From a virus: a DNA stretch of 25,645 nucleotides. This document shows positions 9,377 to 18,047 of this stretch, piece after piece. Each line of letters opens with the position of its first letter. Within the stretch, counting starts at the first letter, position 1. The stretch covers positions 1-25,645 of the IMG/VR virus record IMGVR_UViG_3300048037_000865. One strand, 5' to 3'. A program made the position numbers and the translations under genes. The notes beneath the pieces were generated by a model. The model was not told the origin of the DNA. It worked only from the letters and a program-made list of their open reading frames with translations, and made no database searches.

Positions 9377-9766
9377 TTAAGGTTGTTGTGAAAAAAAATC
9401 ACCTATATCACTAAGTGCATTTGATGCTCCATCTTTGACATTATTTAAATAATTATTTATTTTATTTTTAGTATTTTCAAATTTTGAAGGTGATTCAGGT
9501 GGGGCATATTCTGAGTAATAAGAATCTAAATTAAATGGTTGATTAAATTGTGATAAATAAGGTAAATTTTCATCCCATTGGTTTAAAGTATTATTTACAA
9601 TATTTCCTTTTAAATTTTTGATAGGTCCACCAATTGAATATTCACTATCATTTAAATTGGTTGCTTTAATATTAACATATTGCCCTCCAGGAATATTGTA
9701 AGCATTAGTTCTAACAACAGGATTATAATTTGAACCTTGGGTTGATAATTTATCTTTTAAACTCAT
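9377..9766 (-). CDS. Small phage structural-operon protein, 129 aa
   Basis: I do not recognise this protein. It starts MSLKDKLSTQGSNYNPVVRT, is rich in Asn, Tyr, Pro and Gly, and ends with a predicted amphipathic helix (about 93-120) and a QQP terminus. It has no signal peptide, membrane segment or cysteine. It sits between the gp6-like baseplate gene (9 bases away) and the 384-aa gene in the same late operon, so it is probably a minor baseplate or tail component. Confidence 0.5.
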   Translation of the reverse strand: MSLKDKLSTQGSNYNPVVRTNAYNIPGGQYVNIKATNLNDSEYSIGGPIKNLKGNIVNNTLNQWDENLPYLSQFNQPFNLDSYYSEYAPPESPSKFENTKNKINNYLNNVKDGASNALSDIGDFFSQQP

Positions 9767-9775
9767 ATTTAATTT

Positions 9776-11635
9776 TTATAAAGGTACTACTCTACCTTTT
9801 ATATCATCATTTAAATTTTTTACTTCAAATATAGAAGGATCTAAACTAGGATATATTACTTTATTTAATGTGGCTGATGATAAATCATATCCATATTGAG
9901 AATATCCTAATGAAGCTCCTACTTTATTAGTAAATTTAATATCTTTTACTGTTTGAACTCCTTCTATCCTATCTAATCTTACAAATAAATCTCTTATAAT
10001 TATAGGTTGATTTATTTGCCATTTATCTCTATTGAAATATTCTTGTAATGAATTAATACAAGCTAATATTACTTGACTATTTATAAAATTAGGTAATACT
10101 ATTATTTCAAAATCAATACCTATATTAATAACATAGGCATCTTTTATTTCAATACTATCTCCTATCATTCTATTTTGAGAAAGATATGTTCTTAAATTCT
10201 TTTTTAATGCATCTGAAGCATTAGTAAACTCTCCATTTGTATTTTGTGATAAAATATACATACATAAAGTTTCAACTGTAGATACTTGGGTATCTAATGT
10301 AGGTTTTTCTATATATGCTTTAGCTATAGTTCCAAATCTAGGAGGCATACTCATAGCTCTAACCATATAATCATCTAATGTAACCGATCTTTGTTGTGCT
10401 GCTATTTGCATTAAAGTATTTTGTCTAATTTCTTCATCTGTATCTCCAGCTTGACCACCATCAGCCGCTGAAGGGTTATTACCAGCAACAGTTCCAAATA
10501 CATAATTAGCTATAGTATCATCTGCTAAATTAGGCAAATTAAATTTAGTATTTGTAGTATTAATTCCTTGCAAGTCATTAGAAGGAACATTAGATTCAAC
10601 ACCACCTCCTGTTAAATATCTTATGGTTAAAGTAGTATTTGTAGGAGCGATTCCATAAGTATTAGTAAATAAAAAGTTTGTTGGAGAATATGCAGTTGTA
10701 AGTTTGTTTTTTTCGAATGGTAAACCTATACCTATATTATTTGGATTTGGAATTATTTTTTCATCAGTATCATTAGGGTTACCTGCTCCAAATTGAATTT
10801 GTAAATTAGTTTCTGAAGTAAATCTTGTAGCAAATCTTCTTTGTACTTTTTTTAATTGGAGTAAAAAAGGTGTATTATTTTTATTATTAAAATAATTAGG
10901 ATCATTTACATTAGTGTTTTTAATACTATCATAAACCATTTCTTGACCTAAATAATCTACTTCATACCAAACATTACCATCACTATCAACACAATCTAAT
11001 ATTCCTATTATGTTGTTAGTATTAATATTAATTGTAGGAAATTGTTCAAAATCACCAAAACTAAAAGATTTTTGATTTATTGTACCCGAGATAGCATTTC
11101 TTTTTTTCTTTAAGAGAAAATATTGAGGAATATTTCCTGCTATTTGATATATTGATACTTCAGTTGGATCTAAAGAACTTGAAATTGAAAAATCACATTT
11201 ATCTTCTATTATAAAAGTTGCTTCAGGATTTAAATTTGAATTAATTGTAGTATTTTCTCCTATTGTTAAAGCATAATCAAAATCAGGAACAACATTAGAT
11301 CCTACGGTTTTGCCTGGGACTTGTTGGTATAATTCTAAAGTAGCTTGGGCTGCTCCTGTTGCTTTAGGTTTATATCCAAACATATAAGCTAATTCATATA
11401 AATTATTTGTTTGTCTAGCAAATTGAGTAAATGTTTCTTGTAATTGGTTGTCTAAATAAAATGACATTACATCACCTACATAAGCAGATTGTTCTATAAA
11501 CATCATACCAGGTGATGTAGGAGAAAAATCATTATAGGTATTAGGAAAATAAGTTTTAGAATATTCTATTAATTTAGCTCTAATATCACTAAATTCCCTG
11601 TTTAAATATTTTATATCTCTATTAGGTTGTGCCAT
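9776..11635 (-). CDS. Baseplate wedge protein, T4 gp6-like (baseplate J family)
   Basis: T4 gp6 and P2 gpJ form the core ring of the contractile baseplate wedge. At 619 aa this is close to T4 gp6 (about 660). The N-terminus RDIKYLNREFSDIRAKLIEY followed by FSPTSPGMMFIEQSAYVGDV is a signature I know from gp6-like proteins of marine myoviruses. The J-type core is seen at about 394-435: GQAGDTDEEIRQN then a VTLDDYMVRAMSMPPRFG segment. The C-terminal region (about 500-600) contains the ring-forming strands and INQPIIIRDLFVRLDRIEGV. It starts with a one-base overlap onto the stop of gp25, an adjacency seen in many contractile systems. Confidence in the family is high. Confidence 0.9.
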   Translation of the reverse strand: MAQPNRDIKYLNREFSDIRAKLIEYSKTYFPNTYNDFSPTSPGMMFIEQSAYVGDVMSFYLDNQLQETFTQFARQTNNLYELAYMFGYKPKATGAAQATLELYQQVPGKTVGSNVVPDFDYALTIGENTTINSNLNPEATFIIEDKCDFSISSSLDPTEVSIYQIAGNIPQYFLLKKKRNAISGTINQKSFSFGDFEQFPTININTNNIIGILDCVDSDGNVWYEVDYLGQEMVYDSIKNTNVNDPNYFNNKNNTPFLLQLKKVQRRFATRFTSETNLQIQFGAGNPNDTDEKIIPNPNNIGIGLPFEKNKLTTAYSPTNFLFTNTYGIAPTNTTLTIRYLTGGGVESNVPSNDLQGINTTNTKFNLPNLADDTIANYVFGTVAGNNPSAADGGQAGDTDEEIRQNTLMQIAAQQRSVTLDDYMVRAMSMPPRFGTIAKAYIEKPTLDTQVSTVETLCMYILSQNTNGEFTNASDALKKNLRTYLSQNRMIGDSIEIKDAYVINIGIDFEIIVLPNFINSQVILACINSLQEYFNRDKWQINQPIIIRDLFVRLDRIEGVQTVKDIKFTNKVGASLGYSQYGYDLSSATLNKVIYPSLDPSIFEVKNLNDDIKGRVVPL

Positions 11636-12108
11636 TATGTAAAGTTCATATTTAAAGTATCTGTAATATTTGTTTGATTAACTGAATATTTTAGTACTAC
11701 ATTAATAGTTTGTGAATCATTAGTCTTATTTATTTCTAAATTTAAAATATTTATATTAGAAAAAAAAGTTTCAAGGTTTTGTTGTATTCTTGATTCTAAA
11801 AAATCTAAATTATCATCTGTTAATTGTTCAAAAATAAATGATCTTAGCCCTGCACCAAATTGGGGGTTTAAAGGACGTTCACCTGGGTTAGTTAAAAAAT
11901 AATTAATTAAATTATTTTTAATTGCTGCTGCTGTTGTATAATTTGATGAAAATGGTGTATTAATTTTATTAGAAGGATTAAATAATAAATTAGATCCACT
12001 AATTGCAGAATTAGACACACCCATAGGTCCTGAAAAAGGTAAATTTACTCCTACAGCTGCACTTTTATTAAAGTCTATCGGAAATATTTGTTGTTGTCCA
12101 AATGCCAT
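11635..12108 (-). CDS. Baseplate wedge protein, T4 gp25-like
   Basis: The 157-aa protein carries the GPW/gp25 domain at about residues 52-150: AIKNNLINYFLTNPGERPLN, then PQFGAGLRSFIFEQ, then a helix with two-strand finish. The NPGER and FGxGLxxxxFE motifs are diagnostic. T4 gp25 binds the sheath and gp6 in the wedge and nucleates sheath contraction. It overlaps both neighbours by one base (12108 and 11635), so gp25 and gp6 are co-translated. The first 45 residues are an extended Asn/Ser-rich arm, longer than in T4 gp25 (132 aa). Confidence 0.9.
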   Translation of the reverse strand: MAFGQQQIFPIDFNKSAAVGVNLPFSGPMGVSNSAISGSNLLFNPSNKINTPFSSNYTTAAAIKNNLINYFLTNPGERPLNPQFGAGLRSFIFEQLTDDNLDFLESRIQQNLETFFSNINILNLEINKTNDSQTINVVLKYSVNQTNITDTLNMNFT

Positions 12109-12479
12109 TATTTAGTCATTAATCCCATTATTTGATCCATATTAACTTCTCCATCTGGTAATTGTCCATTAGGTGATGTTGTATTTCCTGCTCCTTGGGG
12201 GTTAAATGGTTTATTACCAAATCCTTGGGCATGTGAACTATTTAAATTTAATCCAGTTTCACCTATGATATCCATATATGCTTGTCTTTGTTCTGCTAAT
12301 GATTTTTTAGGTGTCTGTGTAACAGGTGAGGGTGTAGTTGATGTAATACTTTCTTGTATGGGTTGTGTAACTATAGCTTTGGGTGCTTTAACTGCTTCTA
12401 GTAAAACTTCCTTTAGCTCTTCTTGTATAGCCTCTCTAACGGCTTCTTTAATTATTCTTTTAAGTGCTTCAGTTTTCAT
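12108..12479 (-). CDS. Short helical/disordered protein before gp25, 123 aa
   Basis: Residues 1-32 form a strong amphipathic helix (LKRIIKEAVREAIQEELKEV). Residues 33-60 are a Thr/Pro/Gln linker. The C-terminal half is Gly/Asn/Pro-rich and ends DGEVNMDQIMGLMTK. No known domain is recognised. Position directly before gp25 with a one-base overlap suggests a baseplate accessory or an assembly helper. It is preceded by a late-type motif 12 nt upstream of the ATG. Confidence 0.5.
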   Translation of the reverse strand: MKTEALKRIIKEAVREAIQEELKEVLLEAVKAPKAIVTQPIQESITSTTPSPVTQTPKKSLAEQRQAYMDIIGETGLNLNSSHAQGFGNKPFNPQGAGNTTSPNGQLPDGEVNMDQIMGLMTK

Positions 12480-12491
12480 TGTTGTGTTTGT

Positions 12492-12500
12492 TATAAATAT
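12492..12500 (-). promoter_or_regulatory. Late-type promoter motif ATATTTATA
   Basis: An exact copy of the 9-mer lies 12 nt before the ATG of the 123-aa gene and inside the 25-nt gap after the LysM protein gene. There is no -33 TTTG at 20 nt spacing. It would give an internal late start for the 123-aa/gp25/gp6 group. Confidence 0.5.
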
Positions 12501-12504
12501 TAAA

Positions 12505-14424
12505 TTAATCTGCTTTTAAATTGTTTTGTTTAATATAAAACGATAATTCATCCATTAGTATTTGATCATTAGAAGAAAATGACCATTCTCCTTTTAACAT
12601 TACAACCCCATTAGGTGCTTTTGCTATTGCTCTTCTTCTTTTAATAGTAGATTGAGTTTCTTCAGGTTCAGTATCTAAAGTAAAACCATTTACTACTGAT
12701 ATAACAGGATCTCTGGTTTCTTCAGGGAATAATATTGTTGGAATTTCTTCATTAGGTAAAGCTCCTTCTATATGACATTTTTGAATTAATGCATCTAATA
12801 GACTTAAAAATTGTAAAAGCCTAGCTATTGTTGTTGTTAATAAAGATAAAACTAAAAGTAGTCCTGATGTTACTACTTTTGCTTTTTTCAAAAATTTAGA
12901 TATTTTATCTAAAACTCCATCAGGTTCTAATAATTTTTTAGATGGATCTGGTGCTCCTAATCCAGCAATAGGAAAAGATGATACAAGAGATTTAAGAACT
13001 CCTAAGGCTACATCCGCTATAGTAATAGCTTTATCCGCAAAATCTACACCTATTTTTATAGTTTCTAAAGTATTAAATATATTTTGTAAGATTCTTGTTA
13101 AATCATTTTTTATTTTTATAATTTTATTTAAATCGTCTAGATTAGCAGGACATGTTGTATTTAATTCGTCCATTTTTTTTCCTAAAGCTTCTTGAGCTTT
13201 TCCTATTCCAAATTGCACTATTAATTGTAAAACTTGTGGAATTAAAGATTCACGAACCCTATCCATAATTTTTTTACTTATATCCTTTATAGCAAAAGTT
13301 TCTGGGTCTTTCAATTTTTGAGCTATTTCAATTCCTTTTATTACGGGAGGAGGAATAATTATTTCTTCTATTATAGCTTGTTTAATTGAAACTTTTTGAT
13401 TTTCTAATGGAATTAATATTTCAACATCTTTAAGACTTTGATCTAAATTAAAGGGAGAAACTTGTTCTGTGGAATAAAAAACTTTTGAAGCTATTATATC
13501 AAATATGTAAGTTTTTTTATTTTGATTTCCTTGATTATCTAAAACTGTCCATGTTTTTTGACCTACAATACCATCAACTTTAAGCCCATTTCCTTCTTGA
13601 AATGTTTTAACTGCTGCCGTTGTATCAGGTCCATATATCCCATCAACCTTTATTGCTAATAAAGTTTGTAAATCTTTAACAGCTTCACCTGTAGCTCCTT
13701 TTTTTATTAAAGGTCTTTGGAGAGCAACAACAGGAACATATGTCCCTATTAATTTAAATTTTCCATCTTCATCTGTAGTTGTAGATTCAGATTTACCAGG
13801 TTTTTTAATATTTGTTTTTACATTTGCTCCCTTAATAGGTTCATTGGTTTCTTTATCTATAACCATTCCTCTTAAATCAAAATTTTTAAGAGGTGTACCA
13901 TAACATGGAATATTTAATATATCTCCAGGAAATAATAAATTTTTATTTTGTAAATAATTTTTACCGTTAAAATAAGTTCTATCATTAGATTCAATTCTTC
14001 TACCTTTTAAAAAAGGATTTGCTTTGTATATTTGGTCAACTCTTTTACCTAAACTAACACCATCTTTAGGAAATAATCTTGCTATTTTATATAAAGTATC
14101 ATCTTTTATAACTGTGTATTCCTCCATATCTTCACATAGATTATCTTCAGCAATATTTGGGTTTTCAGCTAATTCTTCTTGTGGTTCATCTTCCAATACC
14201 TCTTCTGATTCTTCTGGAGTTGGTTCGTTTGAAAATGTTGTATTAGTAAATCTAGGATCATTTTTTGATTTTAACCATTCATATATTTCTCTATTTTGTA
14301 AAATAACTTCTTCATTTCTTAAAATATAACTACCATCAGGAATAATTCCTGCATCTTGAGCATCTAAAACATCACCAGGAGTAAGAAGTTCTCTTATTTC
14401 TATATCTGTAATAGGAGTTGTCAT
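12505..14424 (-). CDS. Baseplate hub-like protein with LysM, carboxypeptidase-regulatory-like and peptidoglycan-binding domains, 639 aa
   Basis: Domains in order: residues 67-100 are an acidic linker. A LysM at about 102-173 (EYTVIKDDTLYKIARLF ... LLFPGDILNIPCYG) binds glycan. A CarboxypepD_reg-like beta sandwich lies at about 184-232 (LRGMVIDKETNEPIKGANV, then DEDGKFKL). A PG_binding_1 domain lies at about 239-296 (KGATGEAVKDLQTLL, VDGIYGPDTTAAVKTFQ, VDGIVGQKTW). The C-terminal half is helical, with two hydrophobic stretches (about 485-515 and 530-560). LysM domains occur in baseplate proteins such as T4 gp53. No catalytic residues of a lysozyme or peptidase are evident, so it probably positions the tail tip on the cell wall. 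It overlaps the gp5-like gene by one base (TAATG at 14424). Confidence 0.75.
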   Translation of the reverse strand: MTTPITDIEIRELLTPGDVLDAQDAGIIPDGSYILRNEEVILQNREIYEWLKSKNDPRFTNTTFSNEPTPEESEEVLEDEPQEELAENPNIAEDNLCEDMEEYTVIKDDTLYKIARLFPKDGVSLGKRVDQIYKANPFLKGRRIESNDRTYFNGKNYLQNKNLLFPGDILNIPCYGTPLKNFDLRGMVIDKETNEPIKGANVKTNIKKPGKSESTTTDEDGKFKLIGTYVPVVALQRPLIKKGATGEAVKDLQTLLAIKVDGIYGPDTTAAVKTFQEGNGLKVDGIVGQKTWTVLDNQGNQNKKTYIFDIIASKVFYSTEQVSPFNLDQSLKDVEILIPLENQKVSIKQAIIEEIIIPPPVIKGIEIAQKLKDPETFAIKDISKKIMDRVRESLIPQVLQLIVQFGIGKAQEALGKKMDELNTTCPANLDDLNKIIKIKNDLTRILQNIFNTLETIKIGVDFADKAITIADVALGVLKSLVSSFPIAGLGAPDPSKKLLEPDGVLDKISKFLKKAKVVTSGLLLVLSLLTTTIARLLQFLSLLDALIQKCHIEGALPNEEIPTILFPEETRDPVISVVNGFTLDTEPEETQSTIKRRRAIAKAPNGVVMLKGEWSFSSNDQILMDELSFYIKQNNLKAD

Positions 14425-15698
14425 TATAAAGTAAATACTTTAGTGGATTTAATATCTTCTAGTCCTTTTAATAGTAATTTTAAAACTTCCTGTGTAGAAT
14501 CTGCAACTTGTCCTTTACCTAAATCAGCAACAGCTTCTCCACCTGGCCATACTGTGTCTAAAGACATAACGCTTATTGTTTGTGAAAGTGCAGTTATTAA
14601 GTTAAATAAAACATCATATAACTCATGACCTTTAATTAAAGGTTGACTTGCAGTCTTACCACCTAATTTAATTTTAGTACCAGCATCTATAACAAAATTA
14701 GAAGGGGTGTCAAAATTAAATCCTTTTTGAGCTCCAAAACTAATAGTTTTTTTAGAACTTAAAAGAATATGATTGTCTGTAGAATTAAATACTAATCTAC
14801 CTGAATTAATTATTACTTGTTTTCCTGAATAACTTAAAGGAGATGTTGGGGTTTGATCCGGATCTGAATATGAATTATATCTTCTAATTGAAGCTTTAAG
14901 AGGAACGTTTTGTGTTGAAGTTAAATAAATAGAAGAATCATTTTTATTAATATTTTCGGTTACCCATTCAAAACCATTTTCATTTTGACCATTTGATATA
15001 ATAGTAATGGGGGAACCTGGGTCTCCTATTTTAGACCAATTATTTTCTGGGGGGATTTTACCTATTAAAGGTCTAGCAGTACTTCCTAATCTTATAGCAT
15101 TACCAAATCTACCTTGATAAATTATATCACCCGCAAAAGGTAATAAAGGAGTTGATCTTTCATCTAATTCAATAAAAGTTTTTTGAGATGGATTAACTTG
15201 ACTATTAAATTCATAATTTGGACCTGAGTTTGGGGATATTTCTCCTCCAAAATTTTCTCCTTCTGTTGCTATGCCATAAGATTTAGTTGGTTGGGGATTT
15301 ATGTGGGGGTTATTAAATAAATTAACTGCTGGAAGGTAATAGAATAAATTTTTACCCTTATTATTTACTGAAAAAATATCAGGAAGGTTAAAAAGTAAAA
15401 CATATTCATTAATTAGGGGAAAAGAAGAAATATTAGATAAATAAGGCTTAGCAAAGTTCTCATCAGAATTAGTGTTTTCTTCAGGAAATGTAGAGTAAAA
15501 AATAGTACCTATACTACCCCAATACCCTTTACTAACATATTTTGGATGATCTTTATTAAGAATAATATCAGTTACTTTACCTATTTGAATTTTAGTTTTA
15601 AAATTTGACTCAAATAGTTCAGCTACTATATTAGCTATATCAGAGGATTGAACTTGACCATTATTTCCCCTTGCAGCTTTTCCTCCAAATAATGTCAT
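14424..15698 (-). CDS. Baseplate spike/hub protein, T4 gp5-like without lysozyme domain
   Basis: T4 gp5 is the membrane-piercing spike with an OB fold, a lysozyme and a triple beta-helix. Here residues about 30-115 look like the OB fold (IQIGKVTDIILNKDHPKY, then FPLINEYVLLFNLP). Residues about 200-300 continue as strands (RFGNAIRLGSTARPLIG). Residues about 290-350 look like the short repeating strands of a spike helix (VIINSGRLVFNSTDNHILLS, KTISFGAQKGFNFDTPSNF), followed by a helical tail. I see no lysozyme catalytic region between them. At 424 aa it is shorter than T4 gp5 (575), consistent with loss of that domain. It is the first large gene of the late baseplate operon, beside the LysM protein. 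Confidence 0.75.
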   Translation of the reverse strand: MTLFGGKAARGNNGQVQSSDIANIVAELFESNFKTKIQIGKVTDIILNKDHPKYVSKGYWGSIGTIFYSTFPEENTNSDENFAKPYLSNISSFPLINEYVLLFNLPDIFSVNNKGKNLFYYLPAVNLFNNPHINPQPTKSYGIATEGENFGGEISPNSGPNYEFNSQVNPSQKTFIELDERSTPLLPFAGDIIYQGRFGNAIRLGSTARPLIGKIPPENNWSKIGDPGSPITIISNGQNENGFEWVTENINKNDSSIYLTSTQNVPLKASIRRYNSYSDPDQTPTSPLSYSGKQVIINSGRLVFNSTDNHILLSSKKTISFGAQKGFNFDTPSNFVIDAGTKIKLGGKTASQPLIKGHELYDVLFNLITALSQTISVMSLDTVWPGGEAVADLGKGQVADSTQEVLKLLLKGLEDIKSTKVFTL

Positions 15699-16049
15699 TT
15701 ATTCTTCTTTTTTAGGTGGTAATTGTAAATTTTGTATTTCTTTAAGAAGTTGTTCTTTTTCAGCTTCACTTATACCAAATCCATTATCTTCATTACCTTC
15801 GTTTGCAAATATACGTTGAAAAATGGTAGCAACTTTTATAAGAGCTTCATCATTTTTAATGCCTAATTCCATGTACTCTTTTATGAGTGGCACAATCATT
15901 GTAGCATCACCTATATCACTGATTAGTGGTTTTAATTCGTTGATTAATGCACTAATTTGTGTTTCTTTTTTCTTTTGGTTATCATAAATTTCTTTAAGTA
16001 AATCCGAGTATGATTTTTTACCAAATATGTTTTTATCTAAATGACTCAT
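15699..16049 (-). CDS. Small helical protein at head of late operon, 116 aa
   Basis: Its sequence is helical and charged throughout (MSHLDKNIFGKKSYSDLLKE, then NQKKKETQISALINELKPLI), with an acidic/basic C-terminus ending LPPKKEE. No domain is recognised. It begins the late baseplate operon, 20 nt after a late-type motif, and its stop directly abuts the start of the gp5-like gene. Similar small proteins accompany spike and sigma genes in marine T4-like phages from memory. A baseplate assembly role is a guess. Confidence 0.55.
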   Translation of the reverse strand: MSHLDKNIFGKKSYSDLLKEIYDNQKKKETQISALINELKPLISDIGDATMIVPLIKEYMELGIKNDEALIKVATIFQRIFANEGNEDNGFGISEAEKEQLLKEIQNLQLPPKKEE

Positions 16050-16069
16050 AATTATACGTTTTATTCATG

Positions 16070-16078
16070 TATAAATAT
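16070..16078 (-). promoter_or_regulatory. Late-type promoter motif ATATTTATA before the baseplate operon
   Basis: An exact 9-mer copy is placed 20 nt before the ATG at 16049, in the 35-nt gap between the sigma factor gene and the baseplate operon. No -33 box is present at 20 nt. Best placed of all copies to drive the whole late operon. Confidence 0.55.
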
Positions 16079-16084
16079 GATTAA

Positions 16085-16828
16085 TTAAGATCTTTCGAAG
16101 TCTATATAACCTGTTTCTAAATAATAAATGTAATTATTTTTAAATAATCCATATAATTTATTAGCTATTTTGGTAATTTTGGGTGTTTTAACTTCTAAGC
16201 CATGTGTAGCCATTATTTCTCTAATGTAAATGTATAAAGCTTTTTTATTAAATATTTCTAAATTTTCTCTTTTACGAAATAATTCTAATATAGCATCTGC
16301 TACTTGAGCATCATTACCTTTAGGAAAAAATGTATCAAACCTATCTTCAACATATTTAATATAACTGTCTATAAAAATGGATAATTGGTCTTTTTCTTTT
16401 TCTTCACCCATATTATAGGAATAGTTATCATCCTTATATAGTTCATCTACAGGTGCCTTTTGAACTCGTTTTTTATAATTTTTATTGTTATATATTATTA
16501 GCCAATTTTTAGTTATAGTACCAAAATATGAGTATGCTTTTGCTCCATTATCTGGATTAAACAAGTGAATTTTAGAAAGTAAAAATGTTATTACTTCATG
16601 TTGTAGATGTTCTATTTGATCTACTTCTGTGTAGTAAAATTTAAAAGTATGAATTATGTTTTCTGTTAATTTAAAAAAAGCATAATGGATTTCATCTCTA
16701 TAAATTGTACTTCTCAATTTAAAATCTAAAATAGAATCTAATGAATTATATCTAACAATTGCTTGTTCTGTGTCTTTAGTAAAATAGTTTTTACTCTTGG
16801 GTCTTCTTTTTTTAGCCACGGTAATCAT
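16085..16828 (-). CDS. Late-transcription sigma factor, T4 gp55-like
   Basis: T4 gp55 is a minimal sigma factor that replaces the host sigma to read late promoters consisting of a -10-like box only. This 247-aa protein has a basic N-terminus (VAKKRRPKSKNYF), a helix TIYRDEIHYAFFKLTENIIH (about 42-61), and the region-2-like segment GAKAYSYFGTITKNWLIIYN (about 94-113) with NNKNYKKRV after it; I recall the AYSYFGTITKNWLI motif from gp55 homologues of marine T4-like phages. The C-terminal end YYLETGYIDFERS is where gp55 carries its sliding-clamp-binding tail. It overlaps the 94-aa gene by four bases (ATGA) and lies directly before the late operon it may control. T4 gp55 is 185 aa, so this one is longer. 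Confidence 0.75.
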   Translation of the reverse strand: MITVAKKRRPKSKNYFTKDTEQAIVRYNSLDSILDFKLRSTIYRDEIHYAFFKLTENIIHTFKFYYTEVDQIEHLQHEVITFLLSKIHLFNPDNGAKAYSYFGTITKNWLIIYNNKNYKKRVQKAPVDELYKDDNYSYNMGEEKEKDQLSIFIDSYIKYVEDRFDTFFPKGNDAQVADAILELFRKRENLEIFNKKALYIYIREIMATHGLEVKTPKITKIANKLYGLFKNNYIYYLETGYIDFERS

Positions 16829-17109
16829 TTTAGTCTTTTTAATTTGAAATCATTCAGGATATCTTGAATTTTCTGGATGGAATCAAAAAATTGTCCAACC
16901 TCATCATCAGATTTAAATGTACCAGCTCGATCTATTTCTTTAAGCTTTTTATCAGATATCTCTATTACTTTAGATAACCTATCTAAATAGGTAAGATATT
17001 CTGATAAAATGTCTTCTTGTTTTTCGTTTTTGCGCATTAAATTAAAAGTGGTAAATCCTAAGATTACCACTAATACTGAAAGTATAGATATTAATACTAT
17101 TTCAATCAT
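16825..17109 (-). CDS. Membrane-anchored small phage protein, 94 aa
   Basis: One N-terminal membrane segment (about residues 2-24, IVLISILSVLVVILGFTTF) is followed by a charged helix and then the segment GTFKSDDEVGQFFDSIQKIQ (about 64-83). I recall proteins with the same plan, including the SDDEVGxFF motif, from marine T4-like phages, always without assigned function. It overlaps the HD-domain gene and the sigma gene by four bases each, so the three are translationally coupled. The membrane anchor suggests an inner-membrane location with the helical part in the cytoplasm. Confidence 0.6.
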   Translation of the reverse strand: MIEIVLISILSVLVVILGFTTFNLMRKNEKQEDILSEYLTYLDRLSKVIEISDKKLKEIDRAGTFKSDDEVGQFFDSIQKIQDILNDFKLKRLK

Positions 17110-17858
17110 AAACTATTTAACATATTTTTTAAACCTTCACTTTTCATTGAGCCAAGTGCTTTGGTTTTTACATCTAATTTTTTAGCCTTAGGTTTATCTA
17201 AAACTTCTTCATTAAATTTTGATAGCCATACGTGTTCGAATTCGATTCTTGCTGCCATTAAGTCTGCCTGATGAATTATAAATACCATAGAAGTTCGAGG
17301 TTTTTGCTCTGGCATATAATTTTTTAAATAAGGCTCATTAGCTTGATCATATAAACCATCATGTAATTTAATAGTCATCCATTCATTTTCAGTAAGCTTA
17401 ATATCATGGTCAACTAGTAATTTAATAGATCTATCTGGGACTGACATATAGGCTAATTTTTTGTTGTATTGATACATTTCACCTAGGTTCTTTTTTCTCC
17501 AATCATCTTTAGATGGTAAATAAGCCATTTCTTCACCATTACCCATTTTTCCTAAATCATGGTTTATAGCTGAAAATACAAGTTCTTCAATGGTGTAATT
17601 TTGTTCTGTTCCAAATTTTTTCCATACCTCATTTATTTCTAAAGCACCTTCTATAACTCTATTAACGTGATCAATATAACCACCTGGAAATGCATTGTGG
17701 TAAGCTGTTTTATGTGATGCTGGCATTAGTACAAGGTCATCTTCGAATTTCTTGTAGAATGCTAATACTTTTTCTCTTCTAGGATCTGAGATGTAAGTAT
17801 TAATATAAGCTAAAAATTTATTCCAATTTGTTTGGATTTGTTCTGCTGATAGACTCAT
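17106..17858 (-). CDS. HD-domain phosphohydrolase, 250 aa
   Basis: HD-domain enzymes hydrolyse phosphate esters such as nucleotides or cyclic nucleotides using a metal pair. The metal ligands are visible: H64 in FPGGYIDHVNRV, H100-D101 in INHDLGKMG, H151 in LVDHD and D199 in IIHQADLMAARIE. The fold fills about residues 45-205. The C-terminal 40 residues are lysine-rich (DKPKAKKLDVKTKALG) and may bind nucleic acid. The gene overlaps the 56-aa gene by one base and the 94-aa gene by four bases, in the operon behind promoter 18048-18079. The substrate cannot be told from sequence; possibilities include nucleotide turnover or degradation of a defence second messenger. Confidence 0.8.
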   Translation of the reverse strand: MSLSAEQIQTNWNKFLAYINTYISDPRREKVLAFYKKFEDDLVLMPASHKTAYHNAFPGGYIDHVNRVIEGALEINEVWKKFGTEQNYTIEELVFSAINHDLGKMGNGEEMAYLPSKDDWRKKNLGEMYQYNKKLAYMSVPDRSIKLLVDHDIKLTENEWMTIKLHDGLYDQANEPYLKNYMPEQKPRTSMVFIIHQADLMAARIEFEHVWLSKFNEEVLDKPKAKKLDVKTKALGSMKSEGLKNMLNSL

Positions 17859-18028
17859 TATGCTTCTCTTTCTATTATATCCATTAAATCCTGGAGTGTT
17901 CCTAAAATATCTTGATGGGTGGAGTTATATTCTTCTCTTGTACCACCTCTGTTAACATTCATGTCTTGTTTTCTGATTAGACCATTTAGCTTTCCTAACC
18001 TATTTTGAACTATTTGTTTATTTCTCAT
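17858..18028 (-). CDS. Small protein at head of HD/sigma operon, 56 aa
   Basis: This frame was read directly from the sequence. It starts MRNKQIVQNRLGKLNGLIRK and ends LQDLMDIIEREA, with stop TAA sharing one base with the ATG of the HD gene (TAATG). It is 20 nt downstream of a strong promoter, so it is the first gene of the operon. It is helical and charged, with a central Gly-Gly (NVNRGGTREEY). No family is recognised. A role as an accessory of late transcription (for example a gp33-like co-activator) would suit the operon but nothing in the sequence proves it. Confidence 0.6.
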   Translation of the reverse strand: MRNKQIVQNRLGKLNGLIRKQDMNVNRGGTREEYNSTHQDILGTLQDLMDIIEREA

Positions 18029-18047
18029 AACTTTATTTTTATATATG

